DNA of 26,948 bases, taken from NCBI GenBank assembly GCA_036278435.1, contig DASULA010000299.1, positions 1-26,948 of the forward strand, written 5' to 3'. Source of the DNA: DASULA01 sp036278435. Lineage in GTDB: Bacteria > Actinomycetota > Actinomycetes > Mycobacteriales > DASULA01. Shown piece by piece: positions 25,136 through 26,948 of this stretch. The notes below the pieces were generated by a model. The model saw only the letters and a list, made by a program, of their open reading frames with translations. It was not told where the DNA came from and ran no database searches. Position 1 is the stretch's first letter, and each line of letters starts with the position of its first letter. The translations under genes were made by a program, and so were the position numbers.

Positions 25136-25789
25136 ATGACCCATGATGACACCATGCGCGCCAGCCTGGCCACGCCATCCGGGCTCGACCATGTCGTCGG
25201 AGCCAGCCATCCGGACGTGACCACAGTCTGCCTGGTGCGCCACGGTGAGACCGACTGGAACCTCGCCGGCCGGTTGCAGGGCCGGGAGGACGTCCCGCTC
25301 AACGCGCGCGGGCGGGAGCAGGCCCGGCTCAGCGGCCGGGCGCTGCGCGGCGGCCGGTGGGACCTGATGCTGACCAGCCCGTTGCGGCGGGCCGTCCAGA
25401 CCGCCCGGATCGTCGGCGGGCTCGCGGCCGTGCCGCTGCTGGTGGCGGTGCCCGAGCTGGCCGAGCGCGACTACGGCGCCGCCTCCGGCCTGACCCGGGC
25501 GCAGATCGCGGCCCGGTTCCCCGACGGGGTGGTGCCCGGAGAGGAGGACCGGGACGCCGTGCGGGACCGGTCGTTGGCGGCGCTGCTGTCCTGGGTGGGC
25601 CGGCATCGCGGCGCCCGGATGCTGGTGGTGACCCACGGCGGAGTGATCAGCGGACTGCTCACGGCGGTCTCCGGCGGCGCTGTGGTCACGCCCCCGGGTA
25701 GCCTGGGAAACGCCTGCCTGAGCGTGCTGCACCACGTCGACGGCGGATGGCGGGTGCTCGTCCACAACGTGGTGGACCATCTGGCCTGA
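25136..25789 (+). CDS. histidine phosphatase family protein (phosphoglycerate mutase-like)
   Basis: A 217-residue branch-1 histidine phosphatase. The catalytic RHG motif is VCLVRHGETDWNLAGRLQGR (R35, H36), followed by DVPLNARGREQARLSG, TSPLRRAVQTA, the acid-base Glu region ELAERDYG, and the second His in VVTHGGVISGLL. This is the layout of GpmB/CobC-like phosphatases acting on small phosphorylated metabolites; the substrate is not readable. ATG at 25136 and 25154 are both possible, since the first 25 residues are not conserved; neither has a clear Shine-Dalgarno. Confidence 0.9.
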   Translation: MTHDDTMRASLATPSGLDHVVGASHPDVTTVCLVRHGETDWNLAGRLQGREDVPLNARGREQARLSGRALRGGRWDLMLTSPLRRAVQTARIVGGLAAVPLLVAVPELAERDYGAASGLTRAQIAARFPDGVVPGEEDRDAVRDRSLAALLSWVGRHRGARMLVVTHGGVISGLLTAVSGGAVVTPPGSLGNACLSVLHHVDGGWRVLVHNVVDHLA

Positions 25790-25879
25790 CTGCCGGGTGC
25801 CGGGTCGTTCCGGCCGGGGCACGAGAGGTGTCCCACCCACGGTGCACAGCGCGGAACCCCCTCCGGTCGCCCGGTCGCC

Positions 25880-25885
25880 TACCGT
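25880..25885 (+). promoter_or_regulatory. -10 element for leaderless 59-aa ORF
   Basis: TACCGT sits six bases before the ATG at 25892, the spacing of a leaderless actinobacterial promoter. No Shine-Dalgarno and no clear -35 are present. Confidence 0.4.
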
Positions 25886-25891
25886 CGCCCG

Positions 25892-26071
25892 ATGGACACG
25901 TCACCTGCCGAGGACGACACCGGACCGGGCACCCTGGCCGACCGGGTCGAGGCATATGAGAACCGTGCGGTCGAGGCGTTCTACCTCGATCCCTACCTGG
26001 TCGGCCTGCTCGCGGCCAGACCGTGCGAGGCGGCCGAGGAACTACCGCCGCCGGGCACCGCCTTTGCCTGA
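25892..26071 (+). CDS. small orphan protein, 59 residues
   Basis: A short frame with good coding signs: most third positions are G or C, a -10-like TACCGT is spaced for a leaderless start, and a nine-pair terminator stem begins three bases after the stop. The protein is acidic at the N-terminus (MDTSPAEDDTGPGTLADRVE), has a probable helix (AYENRAVEAFYLDPYLVGLL) and ends with one cysteine and a proline run (AARPCEAAEELPPPGTAFA). I do not recognise it. A leader-plus-core peptide is conceivable, but no modifying enzyme is nearby and the tail has few Ser/Thr/Cys. It converges on the LuxR-type regulator gene. Confidence 0.55.
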   Translation: MDTSPAEDDTGPGTLADRVEAYENRAVEAFYLDPYLVGLLAARPCEAAEELPPPGTAFA

Positions 26072-26074
26072 ACG

Positions 26075-26096
26075 GGCCGGCCCGAGCGGGCCGGCC
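26075..26096. terminator. terminator hairpin after 59-aa ORF
   Basis: GGCCGGCCC (26075-26083), loop GAGC, GGGCCGGCC (26088-26096): a perfect nine-pair GC stem starting three bases after the TGA. It lies between converging genes and may stop both transcripts. Confidence 0.75.
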
Positions 26097-26144
26097 TGAC
26101 TGTGCCCGCCTGAGTACCCGCTCGGCTGCGCCCCGCCAGGGTGG

Positions 26145-26933
26145 TCAGAGCCACCCCTGCTTGTGCGCGTACCAGCCGAGCTGCAACCGGGTGGTCACCC
26201 GGGCCGAGGACATCAGCCGCTGCACCCGGCGCTGCACCGTCCGCAGGCTCAGGCCGAGTTGGCGGGCAACCGCCTCGTCGGTCTGGCCGGCCAGCAGCAG
26301 GCCGAGGATGCGGGAGTCCTGCTCGGCCAGGGGTGGGCGGCGCGGCCGGCGTTCCTGGCCGTCTGCCCCGCTGTCCAGCGGGACGGCGTGCTGCCACAGC
26401 GACTCGAACAGCGTGACCATGCCGTCGAGCATGGCCGAGGGGTGCACGACCACCGCACCGGGTTCCATTGCGGAGTCCCGGGTGGACAGTGGAACCAGGC
26501 CGAGTGAACGGTCGGCGACGGCCAGTTTCATCGGCAATGTCTCGACCGTGCGCGACTGTTCCCCTTCGGACTGGTACAGCAGGATCTCGTCCATGGCGCC
26601 GGGGACCCGCAGTGCCGCGCGGTCGTAGAGAGAGCGGAACCGCACGCCCTGACGGAGCAGCCGCAGTTCGGTCTGGTTCGTCTCGGTCAGCACCCGTGGC
26701 GGGCGGACGAAGATCAGGACCTCCGAGTGCGCGCCGTGCTGGAGCTGTTCGAAGCGCTGGCGTACCGCGTCGGCGCCCACCACGACCTGGACCAGTTCGT
26801 GCACGCCGCGGCGGGCGTCACTGGAGTGGTAGAGGTCGGCGAGTTCGGCGATGGACTTGCCGGTGCGTTCGAGCAGATCGTGGGAGCGGACCAGCAGGGG
26901 CTCCAGCGCGGTGTCGGGTGGGGTCGCGGCCAC
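26145..26933 (-). CDS. LuxR-type HTH regulator with TrmB-like sensor region
   Basis: A protein of at least 262 residues. The C-terminal LuxR/GerE helix-turn-helix is clear: LAEQDSRILGLLLAGQTDEA then VARQLGLSLRTVQRRVQRLM (about residues 200-243). The N-terminal 190 residues contain a helical segment (HDLLERTGKSIAELADLYHS) and a phospholipase D/TrmB-like sensor fold (HSEVLIFVRPPRVLTETNQT, FRSLYDRAALR, VETLPMKLAVADR). Such regulators are common in actinobacteria, often orphan, with unknown ligands. GTG at 26933 is the first start inside the window, but the frame stays open to the window end, so the real start may lie outside. Confidence 0.85.
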   Translation of the reverse strand: MAATPPDTALEPLLVRSHDLLERTGKSIAELADLYHSSDARRGVHELVQVVVGADAVRQRFEQLQHGAHSEVLIFVRPPRVLTETNQTELRLLRQGVRFRSLYDRAALRVPGAMDEILLYQSEGEQSRTVETLPMKLAVADRSLGLVPLSTRDSAMEPGAVVVHPSAMLDGMVTLFESLWQHAVPLDSGADGQERRPRRPPLAEQDSRILGLLLAGQTDEAVARQLGLSLRTVQRRVQRLMSSARVTTRLQLGWYAHKQGWL

Positions 26934-26948
26934 CCGGTGGTCGCGACC

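Noticed and set aside
25892..26071. 59-aa ORF as a lanthipeptide precursor (FYLD resembles an FxLD leader motif)
   Set aside because: The C-terminal part has one Cys and few Ser/Thr, and no lanthipeptide synthetase lies in the window; the motif match is too short.

Overview
The window is GC-rich chromosomal DNA from an actinobacterium of the Mycobacteriales/Pseudonocardiales kind. This rests on the Lsr2 homologue, the GTG starts and apparently leaderless genes, the strong G/C bias at third codon positions, and a backbone order (recO, uppS, glyS, ppdK, dgt, dnaG, tRNA-Asn) matching the conserved actinobacterial recO-to-dnaG neighbourhood. The genus cannot be fixed from sequence alone.

Layout. 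1-4450 is accessory or stress-type: the start of an iron-type ABC transporter ATPase (minus) with an IdeR/DtxR-like iron box at its start codon, a cupin protein, a VOC-fold protein divergent from a TetR regulator, and two consecutive paralogous tandem-GNAT acetyltransferases. 4593-8924 is core: recO and uppS (overlapping), a membrane protein with a Gln/Pro/Tyr/Gly-rich cytoplasmic tail, and glycyl-tRNA synthetase. 8925-10265 is a degenerate IS200/IS605-type element: hairpins, a shortened tnpB and a right-end hairpin. Its right end runs straight into ppdK, so the start codon, ribosome-binding site and first residues of pyruvate phosphate dikinase appear to come from the transposon. 12986-15494 holds a YdcF-like protein, a small XRE regulator and dgt. 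15593-17466 holds a ferredoxin reductase-like flavoprotein and a YefM/RelE-type toxin-antitoxin pair lying between dgt and dnaG. 17553-20713 is dnaG, an overlapping unknown gene, a small membrane protein and tRNA-Asn. A long gene-poor stretch (20714-21927) precedes lsr2. 22414-24930 is a cytochrome P450/ferredoxin pair with its own TetR gene, and 25136-26948 carries a histidine phosphatase, a 59-residue orphan ORF with its own promoter-like element and terminator, and a LuxR-type regulator.

The two signals most worth following are: (1) the tnpB relic whose successive in-frame changes leave an open frame and whose right end has become the 5' end of ppdK; and (2) a 66-bp element found twice, ten kilobases apart (14043-14108 and 24153-24218). 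It has two GAGGTTTTC-type hairpins flanking a perfect GTAACCGGTTAC palindrome, with identical spacing but divergent loops and spacers. Likely joint functions: the P450 and its 3Fe-4S ferredoxin form a redox chain that the upstream flavoprotein reductase could feed; dgt and dnaG serve DNA replication; recO serves repair; uppS supplies lipid carrier for the cell wall.
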